Shown here piece after piece: positions 8,286 through 16,999 of a DNA stretch of 64,000 bases. Position 1 is the stretch's first letter. Every line of letters begins with the position of its first letter. The stretch comes from Mycolicibacterium frederiksbergense (GTDB lineage: Bacteria > Actinomycetota > Actinomycetes > Mycobacteriales > Mycobacteriaceae). A program made the position numbers and the translations under genes. A model generated the notes under the pieces. That model searched no databases. It was not told the DNA's origin and saw only the letters and a program-made list of their open reading frames with translations. Location of the stretch: positions 3,270,249 through 3,334,248 of the forward strand of contig NZ_CP038799.1 of assembly GCF_012223425.1 (NCBI RefSeq), in the 5' to 3' direction.

Positions 8286-9635
8286 ATGCGTGTGTACCGC
8301 GGTCATCTGATCCACATCGGCGGTGCGCCACGCCTCGATGGTGCGCGCGAACATCTGGTGAGCATCCCCGACGGTGCGCTGGCAGTCGATGACGCCGGGA
8401 TGATCGGCTACAGCGGTGCGTACCCGGGGCTGCCCGAGTCCGCGGCCGGCGCCGAGATCATCGACTGCCGTCCCGGCTTCCTGCTACCCGGGTTCGTCGA
8501 CACCCACATCCATTTCCCGCAGACCCACTGTGTGGACTCCTACGGCGGTGGTCAGCTGCTGGACTGGTTGCAGCGCTGCATCTTTCCGGCGGAGGCGATG
8601 CTGGCCGACACCGGCTACGCCCGCCGCGTCGCGCGAGACTTCTGCAGCCGGCGCATCGCCGTCGGAACCACCACGGCGCTGGTCTTCGGATCCGCCTTTC
8701 CACATGCCCAGGACGCCCTGTTCGAGGAATCGATCGCCGCGGGTCTGCGCACGATATCCGGGCGTGGTATCCAGACGGTGGGCCCCGCGGCCGCCGGGCC
8801 GCTGTTGACCGGGGACGCCGAGGCAATCGACCTCACCCACAACGAGATCGAACGATGGCACAACCACGCCGGCGGACTCACCCACGCAGCGGTGGTGCCC
8901 CGCTTCGCGCTCTCGGTCACCGAGACGACACTGCGCGCGCTGGGAGAACTCTACGAGGACGCCAGCGCCGACGGTGTGTACTTCCACACCCACCTGTCGG
9001 AGAATCGCGGCGAGATCGAGGCGGTACGTGCCGATTACGGTGTGGAGCACTACCTGGACACCTACGACGGGCGGTGCGCGGGCGGTGGTGTCTCGCTGCT
9101 GGGCCGGCGCAGTGTGTTCGCACACGCCGTGCACTGCACCGACCATGAGCTGTCACGGTTGGCCGAGACCGGCAGCTCGATCGCACACTGCCCGACCTCG
9201 CAGCTGTTTCTCGGATCGGGCACCATGCCATGGCAGCGCACCACCGCGAGCGGGGTCACCGTGGCGCTGGGAACCGATGTGTCCGCCGGGGACGAATGGC
9301 TGATCCCCCGGGTGCTCAACGACTGCTTCAAGGTGCACATCAGCGAGCCCGAGGGACAGGGACTCTCGATCCCACCCGCCGACCTGCTGTTCACCGCGAC
9401 GCTGGCCGGTGCACGGGCACTGGATCTCGAGGACCGGATCGGTAACCTGGACGCCGGTAAGGAGGCCGACTTCCTGGTCGTCGACCCGCAACGCCAGGCG
9501 CTGCTGCCCGAACTGCTGGCGCGGACAGACCCCGAGGATGCCGACCGCCTGCTGTTCACCCTGCTGATGAGCATGCGTGAGGACGTCATCGATGGCGTCT
9601 ACGTACGAGGTCGGCTGGTCACCGAGCCGGGGTGA
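8286..9635 (+). CDS. guaD: Guanine deaminase
   Basis: A 449-residue amidohydrolase that converts guanine to xanthine, feeding the neighbouring xanthine dehydrogenase. The metal-binding DTHIHFPQ motif is near residue 77, and LPGFVDTHIHFPQT is the guanine deaminase signature. A second histidine pair follows (FHTHLSEN), then HAVHC and the catalytic ALGTDVSAGDEW aspartate. The length is normal for the family (about 430-450). It is divergent from the xanthine dehydrogenase genes and overlaps hpxO tail-to-tail by 17 bases. The gene context supports the guanine specificity over the related chlorohydrolase-type deaminases. Confidence 0.92.
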   Translation: MRVYRGHLIHIGGAPRLDGAREHLVSIPDGALAVDDAGMIGYSGAYPGLPESAAGAEIIDCRPGFLLPGFVDTHIHFPQTHCVDSYGGGQLLDWLQRCIFPAEAMLADTGYARRVARDFCSRRIAVGTTTALVFGSAFPHAQDALFEESIAAGLRTISGRGIQTVGPAAAGPLLTGDAEAIDLTHNEIERWHNHAGGLTHAAVVPRFALSVTETTLRALGELYEDASADGVYFHTHLSENRGEIEAVRADYGVEHYLDTYDGRCAGGGVSLLGRRSVFAHAVHCTDHELSRLAETGSSIAHCPTSQLFLGSGTMPWQRTTASGVTVALGTDVSAGDEWLIPRVLNDCFKVHISEPEGQGLSIPPADLLFTATLAGARALDLEDRIGNLDAGKEADFLVVDPQRQALLPELLARTDPEDADRLLFTLLMSMREDVIDGVYVRGRLVTEPG

Positions 9636-10785
9636 GCGGCCCGCCCAGGATGTTGCCGACGATGCCGCGGATGACGTTGGTGCCGTCTTCTTTTCGTAGT
9701 TCGTCGTACCACTGCGCAGTCGCCTGCGGATCCTTGGCGTGGGTGACATCGCAGCGTTTGCGCGCTCGCAGCACGAGTTCGCCGGCACGTTCGGTGCGGG
9801 CGGACTGATACGCGGCCAGCGCGGCGTGCACATCGCCGGGGTGATCCTTGAACGCCCACTGCAGTTCGATGGCGTCCTCCATGGCCGAGCAGCCGCCCTG
9901 CCCGATATCGGGTGTGGTGTTGTGCGCCGCATCGCCGAGGACAGCGACCCGGCCCTTCACCCAGGTGTGGAAGGGATCCAGGTCCAGGATCTCCACCCGG
10001 TTCGTGGTCTGCGGATCCAGTTTGTCGATCAGCGTCTGCACCCCGGGAGCCCAGCCCGCGAAGTGGCTGCGCAACACCTCGCGGGCGGTCCCTCTCTCGT
10101 ACGGCACACCCTCGAGTTCGACGACGTCGAAGAAGAAGTAGAAGCGTCCGCCGGCCACCGGCATCACCGAGACACGTTTGCCCTCACCGACATACGTGGT
10201 CCATTCGGTGGCGGGACCGATCGCGTCGTCGGTGTCGACCAGGCCGTTGAAGTTGACGTAGCCCGCGTAGCGGCGGGTCACCGGGGTGCCGAGCACGTAC
10301 TCACGGGTGATCGAACTCGCACCGTCGGCGCCGATGATCACATCGGCGGTCACGGTGGTCCCGTCGGCGAAGGTCGCTGTCGCCGCATCGGGTCCGTCGG
10401 CAACGCTGACCATCTTCATGCCGAAGTTGATGGCATCCATGCCGTACGCCTGCATCAGCATCGACTGCAGTTCGGCGCGGGCGATCGGGTACGGACGCTG
10501 CCCGACCTCGTCGATCAGCGGCTGCATCGAGAAGCGGCACATGGTCTCACCGGTGTGCGCGTCGATATAGCTCATGGTCTCGACGATGCCGCCCAGTTCC
10601 GCGGTTTCTTCCTGCAGGCCTAAGTAATTGAGGCATTTCACCCCGTTGGACCACACCGAGATGGCGGCGCCGACCGGCTTGTTCTCGGTGACCCGCTCAT
10701 AGACCGCGGTCTCGATGCCGATCTGGCGCAGGGCGATGGCGGCGCTCATTCCGCCCATGCCCGCACCGATGATCACGACCTTCAC
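9619..10785 (-). CDS. hpxO: FAD-dependent urate hydroxylase
   Basis: A 388-residue flavoprotein monooxygenase (PHBH fold): N-terminal GAGMGGMSAA dinucleotide motif, central DGASS and C-terminal VLGDAAHNTTPDIGQGG FAD-ribityl motif. Among this large family it most resembles HpxO/HpyO urate hydroxylases, which make 5-hydroxyisourate with NADH and oxygen instead of a uricase. The assignment is strongly supported by the next two upstream genes, which consume the product and its successor. It starts at GTG 10785, two bases after the HIU hydrolase stop, and is the last gene of the four-gene operon. Confidence 0.9.
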   Translation of the reverse strand: MKVVIIGAGMGGMSAAIALRQIGIETAVYERVTENKPVGAAISVWSNGVKCLNYLGLQEETAELGGIVETMSYIDAHTGETMCRFSMQPLIDEVGQRPYPIARAELQSMLMQAYGMDAINFGMKMVSVADGPDAATATFADGTTVTADVIIGADGASSITREYVLGTPVTRRYAGYVNFNGLVDTDDAIGPATEWTTYVGEGKRVSVMPVAGGRFYFFFDVVELEGVPYERGTAREVLRSHFAGWAPGVQTLIDKLDPQTTNRVEILDLDPFHTWVKGRVAVLGDAAHNTTPDIGQGGCSAMEDAIELQWAFKDHPGDVHAALAAYQSARTERAGELVLRARKRCDVTHAKDPQATAQWYDELRKEDGTNVIRGIVGNILGGPLTPAR

Positions 10786-10787
10786 GT

Positions 10788-11117
10788 TCAGCTCCCTCGA
10801 TAGGTGGAGTAGGAGTACGGGGACAGCAGCAGCGGCACGTGGTAGTGACCCGTCAGATCGGTGATCTCGAAGGCGATCACGACCTCCGGATAGAAACCGT
10901 TGATCCCTTCGGCGGCGAAATAGGCGCCGGTGTCGAAATGCAGCCGGTATACGCCGGCGGCCAGCTCCGCGCCGAGTCCCGCGATACGGCCGTCGACATC
11001 GGTGATGCCGTCGGCGACCCTGGTCCCCGCGGCGGTGAGGGTGACTACGACGCCGGCGGCGGGCCGGCCTGTGGTGGCGTCCAGGACATGTGTGGAAAGT
11101 GTCATGCTGCCTATCAT
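10788..11117 (-). CDS. uraH: 5-hydroxyisourate hydrolase (transthyretin-like)
   Basis: A small transthyretin-related protein of 109 residues (105 if started at ATG 11105). It has the N-terminal STHVLDATTGRPA histidine/arginine active-site stretch and the diagnostic C-terminal YRGS tetrapeptide, so it is an enzymatically active HIU hydrolase and not a hormone carrier. It hydrolyses 5-hydroxyisourate to OHCU. The start at 11117 is favoured because it forms an ATGA overlap with the upstream decarboxylase stop. Confidence 0.93.
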   Translation of the reverse strand: MIGSMTLSTHVLDATTGRPAAGVVVTLTAAGTRVADGITDVDGRIAGLGAELAAGVYRLHFDTGAYFAAEGINGFYPEVVIAFEITDLTGHYHVPLLLSPYSYSTYRGS

Positions 11118-11620
11118 GTCGGCTCGCTCAGCAGGCGCTCCAGGCGCAGCCGGTTGATCTTGGCCAGCTCGCTGCGCATGACCCGGCGCTCGGTCTCCGG
11201 ATCGTTGTCGAGGCGGTCGGTCAGGATGGCCAGCAGTTCATCGGCGGAGCGCCCGCTGGCGCACACCAGGTAGACATAGCCGAACCTGTCCTCGTACTCC
11301 CGGTTCTTCTCTGCCAGTGCGGCTTTCACTGCATCGCCGGCATCGGCGACACGGGCCTGCTCGCGGGCCGACGACGGGCTGTGCGCCGCCGAAACCGAGG
11401 CGCCGATGCGTGGGTGGCCGTCGAGGGCGGCGTCGATCTCGGCATCGGGTAGTTCGGCGAGGACCCGGTCGGCCCGGTCGTAGAGGGCTTCGGCATCCCG
11501 GAACGGTGAGCCCGCTACCAGCCGTCGCGCCCAGATCGTCGATGAGCACACCTCGAACAGCAGGTGCATCCGTTGCCGGTCGGACAGCGCGTTGAAATCC
11601 TCCAGTCCGATCGCCTTCAC
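11114..11620 (-). CDS. uraD: OHCU decarboxylase, stand-alone
   Basis: A 168-residue decarboxylase that converts OHCU to (S)-allantoin. It keeps the family's active-site residues: His69 in GHPRIG and the Glu87-Gln88 pair in SSAREQ, the same spacing as in characterised enzymes. It ends with the usual ERRVMRSELAKINRLRLERLL helix segment. The GTG start overlaps the permease stop (GTGA), and its own stop overlaps uraH. With hpxO and uraH it completes urate breakdown to allantoin. No allantoinase is in the window. Confidence 0.92.
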   Translation of the reverse strand: MKAIGLEDFNALSDRQRMHLLFEVCSSTIWARRLVAGSPFRDAEALYDRADRVLAELPDAEIDAALDGHPRIGASVSAAHSPSSAREQARVADAGDAVKAALAEKNREYEDRFGYVYLVCASGRSADELLAILTDRLDNDPETERRVMRSELAKINRLRLERLLSEPT

Positions 11621-13518
11621 GAGAGTTCGTTGAGCCTGCCGAACCGGGCCGCGGCAATGGGATTGGCGTCGGCGACCAGATCGGTGAAGCGGTAGTTGGC
11701 GATCTTTGCCACCTCGATCAGCGCGTAGGCCTTCTCGGTGGCCGCGGAATTGTCGATCCGCGACCAACCATTGCGCAGCACCCTATCGAAGCGCTCGGTC
11801 TCCCGCGCGCAGATGATCAGCGGGAAGCCGAAGTGTTCCCGGTAGGCGGTGGCCAGACCCACGACGTCCTGGTGGTCGTCCTCGTCCAGATTGCTCAGCG
11901 CCACATGGTCGACCGCCAGCACTTGCCCTGTCTCGTCCTCGGCACCCAGATCATGGAAGGCGTTGAGTAATTCCTCCTGCTGATCTGTCGTGCCGGTCAG
12001 CACCGCATCCTGGAATGCCTCCCGCAGCGCGGTGGTGTCGGTGAACGGCCGCTGCTCGTAGGCACGGTCGGCGGCCCACGCGACATCCTGCACGACATGT
12101 CCGAACACCTCGGTGAAACGTTCCCGGGTCATGGTGTTCACCTCGTCGAGGGAGATGGAGCCGCCGCCGGCAACCCGCGGTCCCTTCTTCCCGAGGTGGA
12201 AGAACACGATATTGAGCACGATGGCGGTGATGGCGCCGGTGCTGATGCCGCTGCCGAACAGGATGTCCAGTCCGGCAGGCAATGCCGATGAGATGCCCGG
12301 GTACGACGTCACCAGCAGCGCCAGCGCCAGGCTGGTGGTCACGATGATGACGTTGCGGTGGTCGGTGAAGTCGACCTTGCCCAGCGTCTGGATGCCGACG
12401 ACGGCGACGGTGGCGAACAGCACCAGGGCCGCGCCACCGAGTACCGGGTTCGGGATCGACGCGACGATCGCGGCCACCTTGGGCAGGAAGCCCAACATGA
12501 TCATGATGACGCCGGCCGCCGCGACCACCCAGCGGCTCTTCACCCCGGTGAGTCGCACCAGGCCGACATTCTCGGAGAACGCGGTGTAGGGAAACGAGTT
12601 GAAGATGCCGCCGATGGTGGTGGCCACGCCGTCGGCACGCAGCACATTGCCGATATCGGACGGGCGGACCCGCTTGCCGACGATCTCACCGGTGGCCAGT
12701 GTGCTGCCGGTCGATTCCACCGCGATGATCATCATCACGATGATCATCGTGATGATCGCGACGATGTCGAACTTGGGCATGCCGAATACGAATGGCGGTG
12801 TGAACCCGAACAGCGAGGCGGCGCCGACCCGGTCGAAGTTCATGTCGCCCAGGGCGAACGCCACCGCGCAGCCGGCGATCAGGCCCAGCAGCACGGCGAT
12901 GGTGGACATGAACCCGCGGAAGATCCGCTGGATCGCCACGATCACGGCGATGGTGCCCAACGCGTAGAGAACCCAGCGCAGGTTGGTGGGGTCGGGCTCG
13001 TGGGTGGCCGGGTTGGTGACCGCGTCCAGCGCACCGATCGGCACCAGGCACAAGCCGATGATGGTGATGAGCGTGCCGGTCACCACGGGCGGGAAGAACT
13101 TGAGCAGCTTCACGAAGACGGGGGCGATCAGGAAGGTGAAGACACCGGCCACGATCACCGCACCGTAGACGTAGAGCAGGCTCGCGGTCCCGCCTCCGTG
13201 GGCCAGGCCGATCGCGATGATCGGCGCGACGCCCGCGAACGTCACGCCCTGCAGCAGCGGCAGCCGCACCCCGACGTTCTTGAACCCGACCGCCTGGATG
13301 ATCGAGGCGATACCGCAGGTGAAGAGGTCGGCGGTGATCAGCATGACGAGCTCTTCGCCGGACAGCCCCAGGGCGTTGGCGATCAGGATCGGTACCAGCA
13401 CCGCGCCCGCGTAGAACGCGACGACGTGCTGGAAGCCGTAGGCGGCCAGCTTCGGAAGGGGAAGCACCTCGTCAACGGGGTGTACGCGCTTGCGCTGGCT
13501 CTTGGTAGGTGCCGACAT
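11617..13518 (-). CDS. NCS2 xanthine/urate permease fused to an OHCU-decarboxylase-like domain
   Basis: A 633-residue two-part protein. Residues 1-450 form an NCS2 (UapA/PbuX/UraA) permease with about 12-14 hydrophobic segments, the ESTGSTLATGE motif and the NAT signature ENVGLVRLTG. Residues 461-633 align with OHCU decarboxylase: the RERFTEVFGHVVQDVAWAA start, YREHFGFPLIIC, and the closing AYALIEVAKIANYR helix. The catalytic histidine is kept as FHDLG (about residue 522), but the Glu-Gln pair is replaced by Asp-His (about 537-538). The first gene of the operon therefore carries uptake plus a possibly catalytic or scaffolding domain, while a canonical decarboxylase follows at once. ATG 13518 is chosen; an upstream extension lacks similarity. 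Confidence 0.88.
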   Translation of the reverse strand: MSAPTKSQRKRVHPVDEVLPLPKLAAYGFQHVVAFYAGAVLVPILIANALGLSGEELVMLITADLFTCGIASIIQAVGFKNVGVRLPLLQGVTFAGVAPIIAIGLAHGGGTASLLYVYGAVIVAGVFTFLIAPVFVKLLKFFPPVVTGTLITIIGLCLVPIGALDAVTNPATHEPDPTNLRWVLYALGTIAVIVAIQRIFRGFMSTIAVLLGLIAGCAVAFALGDMNFDRVGAASLFGFTPPFVFGMPKFDIVAIITMIIVMMIIAVESTGSTLATGEIVGKRVRPSDIGNVLRADGVATTIGGIFNSFPYTAFSENVGLVRLTGVKSRWVVAAAGVIMIMLGFLPKVAAIVASIPNPVLGGAALVLFATVAVVGIQTLGKVDFTDHRNVIIVTTSLALALLVTSYPGISSALPAGLDILFGSGISTGAITAIVLNIVFFHLGKKGPRVAGGGSISLDEVNTMTRERFTEVFGHVVQDVAWAADRAYEQRPFTDTTALREAFQDAVLTGTTDQQEELLNAFHDLGAEDETGQVLAVDHVALSNLDEDDHQDVVGLATAYREHFGFPLIICARETERFDRVLRNGWSRIDNSAATEKAYALIEVAKIANYRFTDLVADANPIAAARFGRLNELS

Positions 13519-13604
13519 GGGAACAGGATCGGGCAGCTTCGCTGTTTTCCGGTGTCCTGCGCGTTTCGAGGATGTTGCCGCCGGACCGCAGCGGCGAACC
13601 CATC

Positions 13605-13642
13605 TCATCGTTTTCATCGATGAGGGTCATCGAAAGTCATCG
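13605..13642. repeat. Four TCATCG hexamers in the permease/cupin divergent promoter
   Basis: TCATCG occurs four times on the + strand, starting at 13605, 13614, 13627 and 13637. The second copy extends into the perfect palindrome TCATCGATGA. The 9-13-base spacing places the copies near one helical turn apart, as in multi-site regulator binding. The repeats lie between the permease start (13518) and the cupin start (13679). The regulator is unknown. Confidence 0.5.
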
Positions 13643-13678
13643 TTGGACGTGATCGGCAGGTGCTGCTGTCATGGACGC

Positions 13679-14104
13679 ATGACGAATTCACTGACGCGGT
13701 TCGCCGCCGTGGCCGCCCTCGCCGTCGTGACCGGCACGGCCTGCGCCCTGGAGGCCGGCGTCGCCCGCGCCGACAACGAGCCGACGGCGGGAGTGACGCG
13801 CACCGAGTTGCAGCGACTGCCCGCGCCGGACCCGGCCTTCGAGATCGTGCAGACCCGCACCGAGATCCCGGTGGGCACGCGGTCCGGCCGGCATTCCCAC
13901 CCCGGTCCTGAGGTCGGCTACATCGTGGCCGGCGACATCGAGTTCCGGTTCGACGACCGGCCCACGCAGTATGTGCACACCGGGGACCCGTTCCTCATCC
14001 CGGCCGGGGTGGTCCACGACGCGGTCAACGTGGGGCAGGTGCGCACGCTGATGTTGTCCACCTACGTCATCCCGGTCGGGCAGTCACTGGTGGACATGCA
14101 CTGA
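13679..14104 (+). CDS. Exported cupin-domain protein
   Basis: A 141-residue single-domain cupin. An N-terminal signal peptide (hydrophobic AAVAALAVVTGTACAL with a likely cleavage near ARA-DNE) indicates export. Cupin motif 1 reads SGRHSHPGPEVGYIVAG (metal-binding H-x-H and E), and motif 2 contains PAGVVHDAVN with the last histidine. The length is about one cupin barrel. The substrate is unknown. It is divergent from the purine permease but has no purine-specific feature. A lipobox-like TGTAC occurs early, so lipoprotein attachment is a less likely alternative. Confidence 0.8.
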   Translation: MTNSLTRFAAVAALAVVTGTACALEAGVARADNEPTAGVTRTELQRLPAPDPAFEIVQTRTEIPVGTRSGRHSHPGPEVGYIVAGDIEFRFDDRPTQYVHTGDPFLIPAGVVHDAVNVGQVRTLMLSTYVIPVGQSLVDMH

Positions 14105-14109
14105 CGTGC

Positions 14110-15714
14110 TCAGAGGTCGTCCGCATGCGGTGCGGCCACGTCATCCCAACCGCCGATCTGGAACCGCAACTGCGCCGCCAGCGCATCCCAGTCCTCGAAT
14201 CGGGAGGCCTCGGTGAGAGGGCGGCCCAGATCGGCCACCGCCAGCACCGCCGGTTCGGGCCCGCCCCGGTAGTCAAGCAGTACCGCGCGGTCATGATCTG
14301 CTTCCAGCACCATCAGCCGGTCGGAGCCGGGATGCCGCTGCCCCCATGGTGTTTCGCCAGGGGGAAACTCGATCCGGTCCGACAGTGCGGCGAGGCTGAC
14401 GATGTACTCCAGCGGCACCGGGAACCGCATCACCTCGGTCCGGTCATCGGACGTCCCCACGAATCTCGATGCGACGCCACCACCGTTCTTTGCCCGCCAC
14501 AACGTGATCAGTCCGGCGGGCAACGTCACCCCGAGCCGGGCGTGGGTGGCCGCCACGAGATCATCGTCGGCGCCATGTTCGGCCGCGCCGGCGTTGGCGT
14601 GGAAGGGATGTGCGGAGCCCGCACCCCAGAAGCGGCGTGCCCGGTGCTCCTGGGCAGCCTCGCCCAGCGGCGCGCCAAGGGGGCGTGCGGGCGCTGTGTC
14701 ACGCGACCTGCTTCGGTCGCGGCGCAGCGCGGCGAAGAAGGTGTCGAAATCGTCGAAGGCGATATCGACGGGGTCCCCGCCGTACTTGTCGTAGTCGACG
14801 ATCAGCACCCGCGGCGCGGGTCCGCGCGAGTAGTCCAGCAGCGTCATGTCGCCGTAGCGGGCCTGCAGGATGACCTGCTGGTCGGCCCCGGCCGGGATCT
14901 CGTCGGGATCGTCGGTGAAGTCGTGGTAATGCTCGTTGACCGTGCGCAGCGTCTCGACCGGAGCCAACTGCGAATAGTCGATCGAGAAGGCGCCGCGCCA
15001 GTCGTCGTACACCGGCTGCGGGTCGGCCTTCAACGGCACATAGAGCCAGTCGACGTACCCGCCGTTGCACACGCCGTACAGCGTGCGCAAGGTGTCGGGC
15101 AGCCGGACCCCCAGCCGCTGCTCCGCGGCCGCGATCATGTCCTCGCGCGCCGCCAGTGGCGGTCGCACCACGGTCTCCCCACGCTTCTCCAGCGCGGTGC
15201 GGGCAGCGTTGACCCGCCAATAGCCGGGTGAGGTGAAAAATGTGTCGATGGTGAGCGGGGTCGGGTCGACATCGACCTCGGGTTCTTCGGTTGTCGATAT
15301 GCGCGCTGCGGGTTCTGGCCGAACTTTCTCAGCGCGGATGACGACTGCGCTGAGTGCCACCCCGATACCGAACAGAACCACCGCCGCGGCGACATCCCCG
15401 GCCGATAGCGCCGCCAATGGTCGGTAGCCGCCGACCAGACGACCCAGACCCAGGCCCAGTACGTAGAGCACCGCGGCCAACACCGCCTGGATCGGCAGCG
15501 TCACCATCGTCGCCGCCACGATCTGCTTGAGTCCGCCGGCACGCCAGGCGGCCGTCCAGGCATTCCATTTGCCGAGCGCGTACAGCACGGTGAATGCCGG
15601 CGTCGCCACCGCAACCACCCACGGCGACCGGTGCAACCAGCCCGCGGCGATCATGACGATGACGATGGTCAGGGCCGCCGTGATTCTGGCGTAGCCGCCG
15701 AGCGTGGATGTCAA
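14110..15714 (-). CDS. Membrane-anchored protein with two SMI1/KNR4 (SUKH) domains
   Basis: A 534-residue protein. Residues 1-130 contain about four hydrophobic helices, followed by a proline/acidic linker. Two SUKH-like domains follow: one at about 185-345 (LGVRLPDTLRTLYGVCNGGY, then LLDYSRGPAPRVLIVDYD) and one at about 385-525 (LGVTLPAGLITLWRAKNGGG, then LLDYRGGPEPAVLAVADL). SUKH domains are best known as immunity proteins for contact-dependent toxins, but also serve in cell-wall regulation. No toxin gene is adjacent. The start is TTG at 15714, supported by GGGAGGA just upstream. It faces the cupin gene tail-to-tail with a five-base gap. Confidence 0.75.
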   Translation of the reverse strand: MTSTLGGYARITAALTIVIVMIAAGWLHRSPWVVAVATPAFTVLYALGKWNAWTAAWRAGGLKQIVAATMVTLPIQAVLAAVLYVLGLGLGRLVGGYRPLAALSAGDVAAAVVLFGIGVALSAVVIRAEKVRPEPAARISTTEEPEVDVDPTPLTIDTFFTSPGYWRVNAARTALEKRGETVVRPPLAAREDMIAAAEQRLGVRLPDTLRTLYGVCNGGYVDWLYVPLKADPQPVYDDWRGAFSIDYSQLAPVETLRTVNEHYHDFTDDPDEIPAGADQQVILQARYGDMTLLDYSRGPAPRVLIVDYDKYGGDPVDIAFDDFDTFFAALRRDRSRSRDTAPARPLGAPLGEAAQEHRARRFWGAGSAHPFHANAGAAEHGADDDLVAATHARLGVTLPAGLITLWRAKNGGGVASRFVGTSDDRTEVMRFPVPLEYIVSLAALSDRIEFPPGETPWGQRHPGSDRLMVLEADHDRAVLLDYRGGPEPAVLAVADLGRPLTEASRFEDWDALAAQLRFQIGGWDDVAAPHADDL

Positions 15715-15773
15715 CCGGTCCTCCCGTCCCGCGGATATTCTTCCCGATATCCCGGTGACGTCGGACGCTGGGG

Positions 15774-16886
15774 CTAGTGGTCGTGCAGGATCACCCCGCG
15801 GATGTTGCGGCCGTCGCGCATGTCCTGGTAGCCCTCGTTGACCTCGGCGAGTTTGTACTCGTGGGTGACGGTCTCATCGAGCAGCAGCTTGCCCTCCCGG
15901 TACAGCGACAGCAGCCGCGGGATGTCCGCGCGCGGGTTGGCCTCCCCGTAAAGACTGCCCAGCAGCCGCTTCTGGAACAGCGTGAACATCATCATTCCGA
16001 GGGTGGGGGAGTTGTCGGCCATCGTCGACAGTGCCGTCATGACCACCGCGCCGCCCTTGCGGATGATGTTGGCGGCGTCCTCGAGCATGGCGCCCTCCAG
16101 CAGTCCGACGGTGAGGATGGCCGAATCCGCCATCACCCCGCGGGTCAGCTCGGCGACCAGCGCGGTGGCCTCGGGCAGTGAGGTGGCAAAGTGGGTGGCG
16201 CCGAATCGGAAAGCCAAGTCCCGCTTGGCTTCCACCGGTTCGACGACGAGGATCTTCTCCGCACCGGCCAGCCGCGCGCCCTGGACGGCGCCGCTGCCGA
16301 TACCGCCGAGCCCGATGATCACGACGGTGTCGCCGGGTGCGACGTCGGCGGTGTTGACCGCCGAACCCCAGCCGGTGGTGACACCGCAGCCCAGCAGGCA
16401 GGCCCGGGACAGCGGAATGTCGTCGTCGATCTTGACGATGGAGGCCTCGGGCACGGTGCCGTGTTGGGAGAACGTGCCGACCAGGGCCATCACGCCGACG
16501 TTCTGGTCCCGTGCCCGGCGCCGGTAGGTGCCGTCGAGTTGGGTTCCCGCCATGATCATCGCGCCGAGGTCGCAGAGGTTCTGGTGGCCGGTCGAGCAGA
16601 ACCGGCAGCGCCCGCAGGCCGGCAGGAACGAGGCGACCACGTGATCGCCCGGGGCGAGCCCGACGACGCCGGCCCCGACCTCGCGCACGATCCCGGCACC
16701 CTCATGGCCGCCGATCAGGGGCAGCGGTGCGGGCAGGTCGCCGGTGCGGATGTGTTCGTCGGAGTGGCACAGCCCGGTCGCCTCCCAGGACACCAGCACC
16801 TCACCGTCGCCCGGCGGATCGAGGTCGATCTCCTCCACGGTCCAGTCGCCGCCGTACTCCCACAGAATCGCCGCGTTGGTCTTCAT
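15774..16886 (-). CDS. Zinc-dependent alcohol dehydrogenase, NDMA-dependent type
   Basis: A 370-residue medium-chain dehydrogenase. The catalytic zinc ligands are in GLCHSDEH and GGHEGAG. The structural zinc lobe has four cysteines in CGRCRFCSTGHQNLC. The NAD-binding motif is GLGGIGSGAVQGA. Overall it fits the actinobacterial family with tightly bound NAD that is assayed with N,N-dimethyl-4-nitrosoaniline. The substrate is unknown; a role in sterol alcohol or aldehyde oxidation is only suggested by the flanking ipd genes. The promoter appears leaderless (TACACT six bases before the ATG), and two hairpins lie further upstream. Confidence 0.88.
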   Translation of the reverse strand: MKTNAAILWEYGGDWTVEEIDLDPPGDGEVLVSWEATGLCHSDEHIRTGDLPAPLPLIGGHEGAGIVREVGAGVVGLAPGDHVVASFLPACGRCRFCSTGHQNLCDLGAMIMAGTQLDGTYRRRARDQNVGVMALVGTFSQHGTVPEASIVKIDDDIPLSRACLLGCGVTTGWGSAVNTADVAPGDTVVIIGLGGIGSGAVQGARLAGAEKILVVEPVEAKRDLAFRFGATHFATSLPEATALVAELTRGVMADSAILTVGLLEGAMLEDAANIIRKGGAVVMTALSTMADNSPTLGMMMFTLFQKRLLGSLYGEANPRADIPRLLSLYREGKLLLDETVTHEYKLAEVNEGYQDMRDGRNIRGVILHDH

Positions 16887-16892
16887 GTCTGG

Positions 16893-16898
16893 AGTGTA
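16893..16898 (-). promoter_or_regulatory. -10 element of a leaderless alcohol dehydrogenase promoter
   Basis: TACACT on the minus strand ends six bases before the ATG at 16886. This is the same spacing as the two KstR2-controlled leaderless promoters in this window. Confidence 0.55.
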
Positions 16899-16944
16899 GG
16901 AATGCGTGTGTAGCGCCGAGATGGTTTCGCGCGTAATGCCCCTG

Positions 16945-16975
16945 CACCTGTGTCAGGTGAAGAAAATGGCTTCAC
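16945..16975. promoter_or_regulatory. Two overlapping inverted repeats between ipdC and the alcohol dehydrogenase gene
   Basis: CACCTG-tgt-CAGGTG (16945-16959) is followed by GTGAAG-7 nt-CTTCAC (16957-16975), sharing three bases. They lie downstream of ipdC and about 60-90 bases upstream of the alcohol dehydrogenase start. They could be an operator for the dehydrogenase or alternative RNA hairpins ending the ipd transcript. Confidence 0.5.
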
Positions 16976-16999
16976 CCTGTCATGACGAAGCTATTTCCT

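Noticed and set aside
7389..8354. Long minus-strand open frame extending the xanthine dehydrogenase fusion by about 320 residues
   Set aside because: It runs in another frame through the FAD-subunit gene and has no domain character; the real N-terminus is the MKLSVNG start at 7388 that overlaps the FAD-subunit stop.
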